Of a DNA stretch of 64,000 bases, positions 52,294 through 61,053 are shown piece after piece. The notes under the pieces are model-generated. The model did not search any database. It was given only the letters and a program-made list of their open reading frames with translations, and had not been told where the DNA came from. The DNA lies in the NCBI RefSeq assembly GCF_003049525.1, contig NZ_PYWL01000010.1:62001-126000 (forward strand), given 5' to 3'. How positions within the stretch are numbered: position 1 is the first letter of the stretch; each line of letters begins with the position of its first letter. The DNA is from Lysinibacillus fusiformis (GTDB taxonomy: Bacteria; Bacillota; Bacilli; Bacillales_A; Planococcaceae). A program made the position numbers and the translations under genes.

Positions 52294-53234
52294 TGAAATG
52301 GCTTCTAGTTATTGATGGTGGTGCGACAAAAACGGCATGCGCAGTCGTTCACGCGGAAACTGGTGTTATGGAATATTCAGCTTCAACAAAGGGCTCCAAC
52401 TATCAAGCCATTGGTATGGAAGCAGCTACAGTGATATTACATGAGCTTTTAGCAAAGGTAGAAATTTTTTTGCAAAAGTATCCCTGCTCTCAAATTGCTG
52501 TAGCTACCTTTGCCTTAGCTGGGATTGATTCTCCAAAAGACAAAGAAATAGTTACAGCTATTGTTCAAAATGCCCTATCAGCCACACAGCTTTCTATTGC
52601 TACTCTTATTATTGAAAATGACGCTGAAGCCACACTACTTGGTGTGACTGCTGGACAGGCAGGTGCATTACTCATTGCTGGAACAGGAGCAATCGCTTAC
52701 GCCTATGATGGACAGCAAATCGTTCGTGCTGGAGGCTGGGGACACCGAGCTGGAGATGAAGGTAGTGGTTATTGGCTAGGGCAAGAAGTGGTAAGAGCCA
52801 TCTTTAAAATGGAAGATGGTCGAGGTGAGACCACTATTTTAAAAGAGGCTGTCTATCATTCCTTAGCTATACAAAATGTAACCGAGCTCGCTGAATGGTT
52901 ATTTCAGCCATCCTATACAAATGCACAGTTGGCCAAAATGGGGGCATTTGTTGCTCAAGCAGTTGAACAACAAGATGCTTGTGCCATTCAAATATCACAA
53001 CAGGCAGCTCACGAATTGGCTCTTTTAGCAAAAGCCGTGTTAACAAAGATAGGCTATCAGAATGGACTGTTTCCTCTTTACTGTAATGGTGGTGCCATCA
53101 AGTATAATCCACTTATTTTAAAAACATTTACAAATATATTAGCAGTAACGCATCCGCAGATCTCCATTTCTCTTTGTGAGCAGCAACCAATTGATTATTT
53201 AATTGAACGAACAAAAAGGGCCTTTGACTGTTGA
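52290..53234 (+). CDS. BadF/BadG/BcrA/BcrD-type kinase (N-acetylglucosamine kinase-like)
   Basis: This 314-residue sugar kinase of the ASKHA fold has phosphate-1 loop VIDGGATKTACAV, the ENDAEATLLGV acidic segment, phosphate-2 loop LIAGTGAIAYAY, and GGWGHRAGDEGSGYWLG typical of N-acetylglucosamine kinases. Start ATG 52290 overlaps the lyase stop (ATGA). Its presence with a lyase and importer suggests phosphorylation of an amino-sugar-like product, but this is inference. Confidence 0.88.
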   Translation: MMKWLLVIDGGATKTACAVVHAETGVMEYSASTKGSNYQAIGMEAATVILHELLAKVEIFLQKYPCSQIAVATFALAGIDSPKDKEIVTAIVQNALSATQLSIATLIIENDAEATLLGVTAGQAGALLIAGTGAIAYAYDGQQIVRAGGWGHRAGDEGSGYWLGQEVVRAIFKMEDGRGETTILKEAVYHSLAIQNVTELAEWLFQPSYTNAQLAKMGAFVAQAVEQQDACAIQISQQAAHELALLAKAVLTKIGYQNGLFPLYCNGGAIKYNPLILKTFTNILAVTHPQISISLCEQQPIDYLIERTKRAFDC

Positions 53235-53253
53235 TAAGTCATGCCCTTTTTGT
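53211..53253. terminator. Bidirectional terminator at the end of the transport/lyase/kinase operon
   Basis: ACAAAAAGGGC (53211-53221) pairs with GCCCTTTTTGT (53243-53253). The stem begins inside the kinase coding region. It serves both converging operons. Confidence 0.85.
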
Positions 53254-53262
53254 TGTCCCCAT

Positions 53263-54558
53263 TTATAGGGCCATTTTCTTCAACTCATTCGTTGTGAAAT
53301 AAAGATAGCCATCTTTCACAAATAAATCCTTCGTATCTTCTCGGTTTAGGGACTGTTCCCCGCTACCATCTGGACGAATCTTTGTTAAATAAGCGCCTCG
53401 GGAATAATTACTATAATAGAGCCATCCATCTGCATAAACGACGTATTGTACACGGGAATTTGTTACTCGTTTCGTTTTACCCGTCTTCATATCAAGCACA
53501 TACAGCTTATTGTCATCAGAGATGTTGCTAAAATATAATTGATGGTCAACCTGTGCTGGGAAGTCTATATCATGATAGTAGCTATAGAGTGTACTCGTTG
53601 CTTTAGGATAATCTTCAGCAATCCATGAGTGGTCTTTTGCCATTGTGCGGTCGTCAACTAAAAAGTATTGGTAACGAATGGCCCCCTTACGATCTGGGAC
53701 TGGATCATTCCACGTTGTGTCAAGGTGATACCATTGTCCACCTAACTTCACTAAATTCCACGCATGTCCTTCTTGACCTACATATCCTACAATATATTTC
53801 GTTTCAATCCCTAGCTTTTGTAACATGGAGTGAGCAAGTAAAGCATAACCCTGACATACCCCTCCGCGCTCTGCAAGAACGGTATAGGCGCTATGGGGAC
53901 TAGAATTTGTTTGGTCGGTATAGGCCGTATTCGCCACAATATAATCATTAACGGCTCGTACCTTTTCTACGTCTGACATAGATGTATTACTAATTTTGGC
54001 AATGATTTCTTGGACATTCATCTCCACGTAAGCAGCCTGTTCTGGGGTCATTAAATAGCTTTGCTCCCCAAATATTGTTGCCTGGTTTCTTCCATATTCA
54101 AAACGAATTGAATGTTTACTAATATGGCCATACACATAATCGTCTCTTTCGATGGCATTGTTATAGGCCTCTTCTACAATTTGTTCAATTCGTTGTGTAT
54201 TCCCTTTATACTGAATTTCAAATTTCGGTGAGAAACTACTATAATACGCATACATTGCATCAGTCATTTCCTTAACGTTTGTCACAACTAACTTTGTCTC
54301 TGGCTTCTGAATTGCTTGAGCAGTAGGTGCTACCTCCATATCATGCATGTCTTCTATAGGTATGGCCGTTTCTATTGAGGCATTGTCTGAAAGTCTAGCG
54401 GTTACATCAACGATTTTTTCCTTTGTTGAAAGAAGCATTGTTTCTATCTCATCATTATTTGTCCATTCCGCTATCTGCCGGACAACTGCTTTACCTGCCG
54501 TATAAATGGGGTCAATGAAAACAATGATGATCATAATAATGGCTAATTTCTTCCACAA
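53263..54558 (-). CDS. Exported transglutaminase-like protein with C-terminal DUF5050-like region
   Basis: This 431-residue protein has an N-terminal membrane anchor (about 4-19), a helical stalk, then a transglutaminase/protease-like core. The core has catalytic Cys235 in GGVCQGYALLA, His in GHAWNLVKLGGQWYH and Asp in LDTTWNDP. The C-terminal 110 residues are a beta-rich series (LYFSNISDDNKLYVLDMKTGK; WLYYSNYSRGAYLTKIRPDG) like DUF5050. Transglutaminase-like domains of this kind in bacilli act on proteins or peptidoglycan in the wall; the exact reaction is unknown. The start is TTG 54558, after GGAGGTGAGG. It is a paralogue of the gene upstream, 94 bases away. Confidence 0.85.
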   Translation of the reverse strand: MWKKLAIIMIIIVFIDPIYTAGKAVVRQIAEWTNNDEIETMLLSTKEKIVDVTARLSDNASIETAIPIEDMHDMEVAPTAQAIQKPETKLVVTNVKEMTDAMYAYYSSFSPKFEIQYKGNTQRIEQIVEEAYNNAIERDDYVYGHISKHSIRFEYGRNQATIFGEQSYLMTPEQAAYVEMNVQEIIAKISNTSMSDVEKVRAVNDYIVANTAYTDQTNSSPHSAYTVLAERGGVCQGYALLAHSMLQKLGIETKYIVGYVGQEGHAWNLVKLGGQWYHLDTTWNDPVPDRKGAIRYQYFLVDDRTMAKDHSWIAEDYPKATSTLYSYYHDIDFPAQVDHQLYFSNISDDNKLYVLDMKTGKTKRVTNSRVQYVVYADGWLYYSNYSRGAYLTKIRPDGSGEQSLNREDTKDLFVKDGYLYFTTNELKKMAL

Positions 54559-54652
54559 ACTCCTCACCTCCAACCGTCTTCTTCTATTCATTATATACAA
54601 AAACAAGCACAAAGAACCCGTTCAGAGTCCTTTTATGCCTGTTAATAATTGT

Positions 54653-55792
54653 TTATTGACTTAATGGAAGTTTATGCTCTTTGGCATTCATGTTATAGAT
54701 TAGATAATTGTCACTAATCTTTAGATTCGTTACTGGCTGTTTGACCAACACCTCAGCCTTTAATGTTTTCAGATTTAGTTTTGTTAAATAACCGCTGTTG
54801 CTATAATCACTATAATATAGATTTTGGCCCATTCCAGTAATATACAACGCTCGTTTATCCAACACTTTTGTTTTTTTACCAGTTGCCATTTCTAGCTTAT
54901 ATAATTTATCGTGATCAGCCGTATTACTAAAATAGACGACATTATTTAATGGATACGCAAAATGAACATTGTGCATAAAGCTATATTTAGTGCTTGAGGC
55001 CGCAGGATAATCTGTCTGAATCCAAGAATGATCCTTCTTAAGCACTTCATCCGTCACTAAAAAGTAATCATAGGATGCAGCACCAATGCGATTGGGTAGT
55101 GGATCATTCCATGTTGTATCCAAATGGTACCATTTGCCGTCTACCTTTACCAAGTTCCAAGCATGGGCCTCATTTTCATTCACAAATCCCACCACATATT
55201 TTGTTTCAATTCCACTCTGTGACAGCATTGCCTGTGCAGCTAAGGCATAACCTTGGCAAACAGCTTGTCCTTCAAATAGCAAAGCATAGGCACTATGGGG
55301 ACTTGCCTTTGTTTTAGTACCATAACTAGTATTCGATACAATATAATCATTAATAGCTTTTACTTTATCGAATTCAGTCATAGTGGGCTTTATAATATTT
55401 TTCAATACTTGACCAATCTTTTTTTGTACAGCTGCTTCTTGTGTTTGATTTGTCAGGTACTTTATTGTATAGGATACGTTCCCTAAAGAATCTGCGGAAA
55501 TTGTTGTGCTTTCCATATGTCCGCTTGCGTATACAGCCTGCTTTTTAGCTTGATCAAAAGCAGCCATAATCTCTTTTTTGAAATCACCCATCGGACCAGT
55601 ATATGTAATGTTAATATCCGTTTCAAAACTATTAATTTTCTTTATTAGTTCTTTTGTAAACTGCTCCCAAGTTGTGACTGTTGAATTTGCTACAACAGGA
55701 TTTATTACGGATTTAGTCTCCTCTTGTTGTGCATAAGCCGCAGTCGGGCTTAACATAAGTAAAGTAGCGCCACATAATAACCATTTCTTCAT
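54653..55792 (-). CDS. Secreted transglutaminase-like protein with DUF5050-like region
   Basis: This 379-residue protein has a cleavable signal peptide (AYA-Q near residue 21). The core keeps Cys179 (QAVCQGYALAA), His (EAHAWNLVKVDGKWYH) and Asp (LDTTWNDP), and the C-terminus has the same WxYxSDYSNSGYLTKL pattern as the neighbour. The two proteins share roughly half their residues in the core, consistent with tandem duplication, but one is secreted and the other anchored. Confidence 0.88.
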   Translation of the reverse strand: MKKWLLCGATLLMLSPTAAYAQQEETKSVINPVVANSTVTTWEQFTKELIKKINSFETDINITYTGPMGDFKKEIMAAFDQAKKQAVYASGHMESTTISADSLGNVSYTIKYLTNQTQEAAVQKKIGQVLKNIIKPTMTEFDKVKAINDYIVSNTSYGTKTKASPHSAYALLFEGQAVCQGYALAAQAMLSQSGIETKYVVGFVNENEAHAWNLVKVDGKWYHLDTTWNDPLPNRIGAASYDYFLVTDEVLKKDHSWIQTDYPAASSTKYSFMHNVHFAYPLNNVVYFSNTADHDKLYKLEMATGKKTKVLDKRALYITGMGQNLYYSDYSNSGYLTKLNLKTLKAEVLVKQPVTNLKISDNYLIYNMNAKEHKLPLSQ

Positions 55793-55977
55793 AACACAAT
55801 CACCTTCCCTTTTACGCTATCATTATTAGTTAGCATAACAAAGAAAGTGACTACTAGGCTATGAGACAAGCGCCCCAACTAAGACTTTCAACTAAAAAAA
55901 TAAAATGATCCTTATAATATAAATTACCTAAAAATTGAATATAAGCGTCGATTATAACTACTAAATTGTAAAAAAAT

Positions 55978-56004
55978 AAAACTCACTACATTCCAGTGAG
56001 TTTT
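55978..56004 (-). terminator. Terminator of the CstR-like regulator gene
   Basis: AAAACTCACT (55978-55987) pairs with AGTGAGTTTT (55995-56004), and the leftward run is TTTTATTTTTTT. Confidence 0.88.
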
Positions 56005-56012
56005 TTTGACAA

Positions 56013-56273
56013 TTAACGACTTTTTACTACTAAGTTAACCGCTTCCTGAATGGCCTCATTCATCTTTTCGCCATCCCCTTCCGCATTTTGCACACATTCC
56101 AATAAATTTGTACTAACAATCACACCAACCGTTCGGTCTACAGCCGAGCGGACGGCTGATAGCTGCGTAATCACTGCCTTACAGTCTTTTTCCTCCTCCA
56201 TCATCTTCAAAATACCACGTAGCTGACCTTCCATCCGTTTCACCCGATTTTTTACTTGATCTGAATATTCCAT
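56013..56273 (-). CDS. cstR: CsoR/FrmR-family persulfide sensor, CstR-like
   Basis: This 86-residue all-helical repressor has Cys31 (KDCKAVITQ) and Cys60 (NLLEC), while the position of the copper-binding histidine of CsoR is Asn56. The C-N-C arrangement, and even the residue numbers 31 and 60, match S. aureus CstR, which senses reactive sulfur species through a disulfide or trisulfide between these cysteines. The copper-site histidine is absent, so copper sensing is unlikely. The start is ATG 56273, seven bases after AAAGGAGC; an earlier ATG (56279) is too close to that site. No sulfurtransferase or sqr genes are beside it, so its targets lie elsewhere or in the flanking DNA. Confidence 0.85.
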   Translation of the reverse strand: MEYSDQVKNRVKRMEGQLRGILKMMEEEKDCKAVITQLSAVRSAVDRTVGVIVSTNLLECVQNAEGDGEKMNEAIQEAVNLVVKSR

Positions 56274-56358
56274 AAACATGCTCCTTTTTTCTATACTCGC
56301 TACGTTCTATTGAGTAATTGTTATCCTAGCTCTTTATTTCAATTTTAAACCTTAATTA

Positions 56359-57066
56359 TCATTGTTTTCTTGGTCGTAAATAATTCATAAGCATTCTCGT
56401 TATAATGGAGCTTGCATTTGTTATTTCATCATACTGAATAATGGAGTTCTTTTTTATTCGTAATTGCCCAATCTCTACCTCGAAAATAGAGCACTTTCGT
56501 TTAAGTGCAGCGATTAGCATATTTGTATCATAATCATAATGTTCACCTTTTACCTTCATTAGCCATGGTAATTCATTCATCGAAATATAGCGTAAACCCG
56601 TTTGAGTATCCATCAATTTCCGGTGATAGAGCAGTTCAAAAAAGAGACTTGTTGCACGATTTCCCCAATAGGAAAGAAAGGTACTATCGACCGAATGGAA
56701 GTTTCGCACGCCTAGCACAATACCTTCTGAAAAGACCTTCGTCATCGTTAAAACAAGCTTTACATCTTGTAATGTATGCTGACCATGTGCCCCTACTGTG
56801 AGTACCCCATGAAATATTCTTTTTTGCTCTCGTATATATGTAAAGGCTGTCTTTAGGGCACCACCTTTTCCAATATTGTCTCGATGCTGAAGGACTTGGC
56901 AGCCTTCTATTTTTTTTAGGTCGTCAAAAATCCCTTTATATTTCTGATCACTTCCATCATTGACAATAATAATTTGTGTAATGGTCGTTGCTAGTAATTG
57001 ATGTACATAGGTAATGAGTGATTGTTGCGGATTATATGCTGGAATAATAGCTGCAATATTTTTCAT
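56359..57066 (-). CDS. Glycosyltransferase family 2-like protein with altered DxD site
   Basis: This 235-residue cytoplasmic protein has the GT-A fold of polyprenyl-phosphate mannosyl/glucosyltransferases: AIIPAYNPQ, IIVNDGSD (D37, D40), and NIGKGGALKTAF. Where family members have DADGQH, this protein has G92-A-H94-G-Q-H, so both aspartates of the metal-binding DxD are lost. TQTGLRYIS further on is conserved. It may be inactive, metal-independent or act on another donor. There are no membrane helices. The start is ATG 57066, after GGTGGAGG. It is monocistronic and divergent from the Sel1 protein gene. Confidence 0.82.
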   Translation of the reverse strand: MKNIAAIIPAYNPQQSLITYVHQLLATTITQIIIVNDGSDQKYKGIFDDLKKIEGCQVLQHRDNIGKGGALKTAFTYIREQKRIFHGVLTVGAHGQHTLQDVKLVLTMTKVFSEGIVLGVRNFHSVDSTFLSYWGNRATSLFFELLYHRKLMDTQTGLRYISMNELPWLMKVKGEHYDYDTNMLIAALKRKCSIFEVEIGQLRIKKNSIIQYDEITNASSIITRMLMNYLRPRKQ

Positions 57067-57232
57067 GTCTATCCTCCACCTATAGGCTGTCAGGCTCTTC
57101 ATATTGATGAATTCCCCTTATATCAAATAGTATCATGTAACAGCAACAATTCAACTGATGAATCCCATGAAAACATATCAATAATATCGATATTTCTCCG
57201 ATATATGAAAAAAGAGAATACCACGAAAGAGG

Positions 57233-59152
57233 GTGAGTACGATCGTCATACATTATGAAATTCTTGAAGAACAATGTCATAAGTTAAGGCAATTTTCCTT
57301 CGCAACATTAGCTAAAAATTTACAGGAAGCTAGTTTTTTCGCCATTTCGAACCCTCTAGTTTCTTTACAAAAATCACTGCTAGTATTAGAGGAGATTTTA
57401 TTTGAGGTTTATCAATTGGAAATGCATACTACACCCAAATTAAAAAATGTCCGCATGCTGTTAAATAATCGTAGTTTTACAGCCCAAATTCATCCTCGTC
57501 GAATTTTCCTATTAATGAATCTCGTCTATAAAATGACGAGCCATACTAGTAATGAACTTGTGGAGGCAAAGGCGGCCAAAATTGTTCTTGATTATATAAC
57601 TGATATTGTTGAATGGTTTATGAAGCGCTATGATCGTAGCTTTAAATCGAATGTCGCTGATGAGAAAATTTTGATGTCGGATAACAACCTATATCAGCCG
57701 GAACATTCAACAGATGCTTATAAACATGCAGCTGATTGGTTCGAAATTGCGGCACAAAATGGTGACGCAAGTGCTCAATATAATTTAGGAGCGCTTTACA
57801 ACCATGGGCAGGGGGTTAAAAAGGATTATACACTTGCGAAAATGTGGTATGAACGAGCCGCAGCTCAAAACGATCCCAATGCACACTATAGTCTCGGTGT
57901 CCTCTTTCATCTAGGACAAGGTACGGCACAAAATTATGGGGAGGCCGCTCATCACTACCAAATAGCGGCTGATTTAGGAAATGCAGATGCTCAGTACAAT
58001 CTGGGTGTGCTTTATAATCAAGGGCTGGGCCTATCGCAAGATTTCAATGAGGCAGCCAAATGGTACACCTTAGCCGCGGATCAAGGGAATACCAGTGCAC
58101 AAAACAATTTAGGATTTCTTTATCATAATGGGACAGGTGTAGAGCAGAGTTATGTGAAGGCCAGCACTTATTTTGAAATGGCTGCCTTAGCCGGAGATGC
58201 AAGTGCGCAATATAATCTAGGCTATATGCATTTGAAAGGTCGTGGCATTCCACAAAATTTTGCAGAGGCAGCCAAATGGTTCCACATGGCCGCTTTACAA
58301 GACCATATGAATGCAGAATTTCAAATTGCCATGCTCTACAATACTGGCCTAGGAATAGACAAGGACCATATTGAGGCTTTGAAGTGGTTTAAGCTAGCAG
58401 CACATAAAGGACATTTACATGCACAATATTACCTTGGTCTTCTCTATGAAAAAGAACAGGATATCGTATTAGCTGAGAAATGGCTACTCCTAGCTGCTAA
58501 AGAAGGACATATTAGTGCTGGCTTCGAGCTTGGGCGTCTATATGTTTATCAACTTCAACAACCAGATAAAGCTCTGCCTTATCTAAAGGCTGCAGCTGAA
58601 AAGGGTTATGTGGATGCTCAATACGAGCTCGGACTTTTATTAACTGTAGGAGCTGGTGTTCCTGTTAATTATCCAGAAGCCGTGCAATGGTGGAGAGCTG
58701 CAACTGATCAGTCTCATATTCAGGCTGAGTATCAATTAGGCCTATTATATGAGCAAGGATTAGGGGTTTCTATAGATCTGGAAGAGGCACGCCGCTGCTA
58801 TCGTTTAGCTGCCATTCAAGGGCATGCGGGTGCTCAATACCAGCTCGGAAATTTATTTGATAAAGGTAAGGGTGTTACCCAGGATTACACTGAAGCTGCC
58901 AAATGGATTGAGCAAGCTGCCGCACAAGGGCATATAAAAGCACAATTCCAATTAGCACAAATGCACAGTCATGGGCAAGGCGTTCCAAAGGATTTTGCTA
59001 AAGCAGCCCAGCTCTATAGATTGGCTGCGAATCAGGGCCATCAGAAGGCACAATTCCAACTCGGTCTAATCTATAAAAAAGGGCAGGGTGTTGCCCAAGA
59101 TTATCAAGAAGCCACAAAATGGCTGAAAAAATCACTTCAAGATATCCAATAA
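57233..59152 (+). CDS. Sel1-repeat (TPR-like) protein with 13 repeats
   Basis: This 639-residue soluble solenoid protein begins with about 160 unique helical residues. Thirteen Sel1-like repeats of about 36 residues follow (A-x-AQYNLGxLYxxGxGVxxDxxEAxKWYxxAAxxG). Such repeats mediate protein-protein interactions in signalling and assembly. Repeats 6-8 are the most diverged. There is no signal peptide. The start is GTG 57233, but AAGAGG abuts it with no spacing, so the true start could be slightly further downstream. Confidence 0.88.
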   Translation: MSTIVIHYEILEEQCHKLRQFSFATLAKNLQEASFFAISNPLVSLQKSLLVLEEILFEVYQLEMHTTPKLKNVRMLLNNRSFTAQIHPRRIFLLMNLVYKMTSHTSNELVEAKAAKIVLDYITDIVEWFMKRYDRSFKSNVADEKILMSDNNLYQPEHSTDAYKHAADWFEIAAQNGDASAQYNLGALYNHGQGVKKDYTLAKMWYERAAAQNDPNAHYSLGVLFHLGQGTAQNYGEAAHHYQIAADLGNADAQYNLGVLYNQGLGLSQDFNEAAKWYTLAADQGNTSAQNNLGFLYHNGTGVEQSYVKASTYFEMAALAGDASAQYNLGYMHLKGRGIPQNFAEAAKWFHMAALQDHMNAEFQIAMLYNTGLGIDKDHIEALKWFKLAAHKGHLHAQYYLGLLYEKEQDIVLAEKWLLLAAKEGHISAGFELGRLYVYQLQQPDKALPYLKAAAEKGYVDAQYELGLLLTVGAGVPVNYPEAVQWWRAATDQSHIQAEYQLGLLYEQGLGVSIDLEEARRCYRLAAIQGHAGAQYQLGNLFDKGKGVTQDYTEAAKWIEQAAAQGHIKAQFQLAQMHSHGQGVPKDFAKAAQLYRLAANQGHQKAQFQLGLIYKKGQGVAQDYQEATKWLKKSLQDIQ

Positions 59153-59158
59153 ACATGA

Positions 59159-59200
59159 AAAACCTACCGCGTCACGAGCTTATGTAACACGGTAGGTTTT
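59159..59200. terminator. Terminator after the Sel1 gene (bidirectional)
   Basis: AAAACCTACCG (59159-59169) pairs perfectly with CGGTAGGTTTT (59190-59200) across a 20-base loop. Confidence 0.8.
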
Positions 59201-59201
59201 G

Positions 59202-59606
59202 CTAATTTTTCATATCTTCTTGTTGTTTAATCATAAATGTTACTACAATGAATAAAGCAAAGCTAATTAATAACGTAGTTCCACCTACAATAAAGAACAC
59301 TAAAGTAAATGTGCTGCCAAAATTAAATGGATTGATATTGTAAAACCACATCCCTAATGTTAAGCCAAAAACACCAAGAATAGCTGTCCAACCATGTATA
59401 TTCACTATTTTTTGTGATTTGACTTTAAAAGCTCTATAAAAAATACCCCATGCAAACATACTCAGCCAACCAACAAGTAAAATATGTGCATGTATCGGTC
59501 TATATTCGTAGCTACCTGAACCGGACATATGTGAACCTAGATAGGTTCCGATTAAAGCAAAAATGGCAGCCAAACGAATAAGGCGTATGCTCCACTTCTG
59601 TTCCAT
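59202..59606 (-). CDS. Small heme-copper oxidase subunit I-like membrane protein
   Basis: This 134-residue protein has four hydrophobic helices. RPIHAHILLVGWLSMFAWGIFYRAF resembles the second helix of heme-copper oxidase subunit I, where a histidine binds heme. It lacks the rest of a full oxidase (about 500 residues), so it is a short family often annotated cytochrome-c oxidase in bacilli, function unknown. The ribosome binding site is GGGGGAGT. Confidence 0.75.
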   Translation of the reverse strand: MEQKWSIRLIRLAAIFALIGTYLGSHMSGSGSYEYRPIHAHILLVGWLSMFAWGIFYRAFKVKSQKIVNIHGWTAILGVFGLTLGMWFYNINPFNFGSTFTLVFFIVGGTTLLISFALFIVVTFMIKQQEDMKN

Positions 59607-59679
59607 ACGAAAACTCCCCCTTAGTTTGTTTCAACTAAGTAGCAGTCTATCGGGAGAACATGAACTTTACATGAACTCC

Positions 59680-61053
59680 TCATGACAAAATGGGGAGATC
59701 TATATATACCTTTGTCCCCGCATTGACTGCGCTTTCTATATGGACAGTGCCTCCATGTAGCTCTACGATTTGCTTGACAATTGCTAGTCCCAATCCTGTC
59801 CCTTGCTTCGTTCTAGAAGTGTCTGCTCGATAAAAACGGTCATAAACTTTTGCTAATTGATCTGCAGTCATACCTATTCCATTATCCTCAACAAGGATTG
59901 CAAGCGAAGCAGGTTTTTGCTGTAAATCTAGATGTATTTGACCTCCCTCCACATTGTACTTAATCGCATTTGTCAGCAAGTTGTCCCACACATTTTGTAG
60001 AAGCCCTGCATCTCCATTAAAAATAACTTGCTCCATTTTGTAAGTGATTTGGAGCTGAGCCTCTTCCATTTGCCAGCGATATTTTCGTACGCTTTCCTTT
60101 AGCTGTTCATCTAATCGGTAACGCTCACGTTTGATTATTCGTGTCGATTGATCAAGCGATGTTAATAACAATAACTGCTTCGTTAAAGTTGATAAGCGTT
60201 TTGTTTCCAATTCGATAATGGCTGCGTACTCCCGTCTTTCCTTCTCCTTCAGCAAAGGATTTTTTAGTAAGTCAACATATCCTTGAATATTTAATAAAGG
60301 GGATTGAAAATCATGCGATACATTACTTATAAATTCCTTTCGCACGCGATCATTCTCCTGTAATTTTTCTGTCATTATATTAAAACTAGTAGCTAATTGG
60401 CCTAATTCATCATTACGGTCAATGTCCAAAACGGTATCAAACTTTTCATGTGCAAGCTGTTGAGTTGCCGCTGTTAGCTTTGTAATGGGACGAATTAGTG
60501 CCTTAGCAAATAGTAGCATGGCCAGTAAACTGAGCACTATCATGACGAGCATTAATCCACCAAGCAATGTATGTACCTCCGAAAACAATAAGCGAATATC
60601 CGGTCTTACGAACAATGCATAGGACTTATTTTCATACGTAAATGGCACACCAATTGTATTAATTAACTCATTAGCAAAAAAGCCTGTTACAAACGTTTCT
60701 TTTGGAAAATCTCGCATACCATGATAGACCTCACCATTTAAAACATGCTTTACAACGGATTCAGACAAAGTCTTATCCCGATAATCGCCACCAAAAAAGT
60801 GCCCTTCCTCGCCAGTGGTTACATATATTTGATAGCCAATTTCGCCAAGTGTCATGAAATAATTATTTAAATCCTCGGGCTTAGCAGTCTCAATATATTG
60901 CGCAATCCCCTGTGCGATGACAACGTTTTTTGTATCGTTTTTTTCTTTTACGACTTGATGATAATATGTATTCGTCGCTAAAAAACCAATACACAAGCTC
61001 CCTATCATCACTAGCAATGTGGTCATTACAAATTTACTATATAAAGTCTTCAT
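59680..61053 (-). CDS. Sensor histidine kinase (HAMP, HisKA, HATPase)
   Basis: This 457-residue membrane kinase has helices at about 7-27 and 163-185 that flank an extracellular sensor. Then come HAMP, the phospho-acceptor H247 (SHDFQSPLLNIQGYV), the N-box NLLTNAIKYN, and ATP lid motifs DNGIGM and GTGLGLAIVKQIVELHGG. It belongs with the response regulator directly upstream, whose stop overlaps its ATG (ATGA). The signal is unknown. Confidence 0.92.
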   Translation of the reverse strand: MKTLYSKFVMTTLLVMIGSLCIGFLATNTYYHQVVKEKNDTKNVVIAQGIAQYIETAKPEDLNNYFMTLGEIGYQIYVTTGEEGHFFGGDYRDKTLSESVVKHVLNGEVYHGMRDFPKETFVTGFFANELINTIGVPFTYENKSYALFVRPDIRLLFSEVHTLLGGLMLVMIVLSLLAMLLFAKALIRPITKLTAATQQLAHEKFDTVLDIDRNDELGQLATSFNIMTEKLQENDRVRKEFISNVSHDFQSPLLNIQGYVDLLKNPLLKEKERREYAAIIELETKRLSTLTKQLLLLTSLDQSTRIIKRERYRLDEQLKESVRKYRWQMEEAQLQITYKMEQVIFNGDAGLLQNVWDNLLTNAIKYNVEGGQIHLDLQQKPASLAILVEDNGIGMTADQLAKVYDRFYRADTSRTKQGTGLGLAIVKQIVELHGGTVHIESAVNAGTKVYIDLPILS

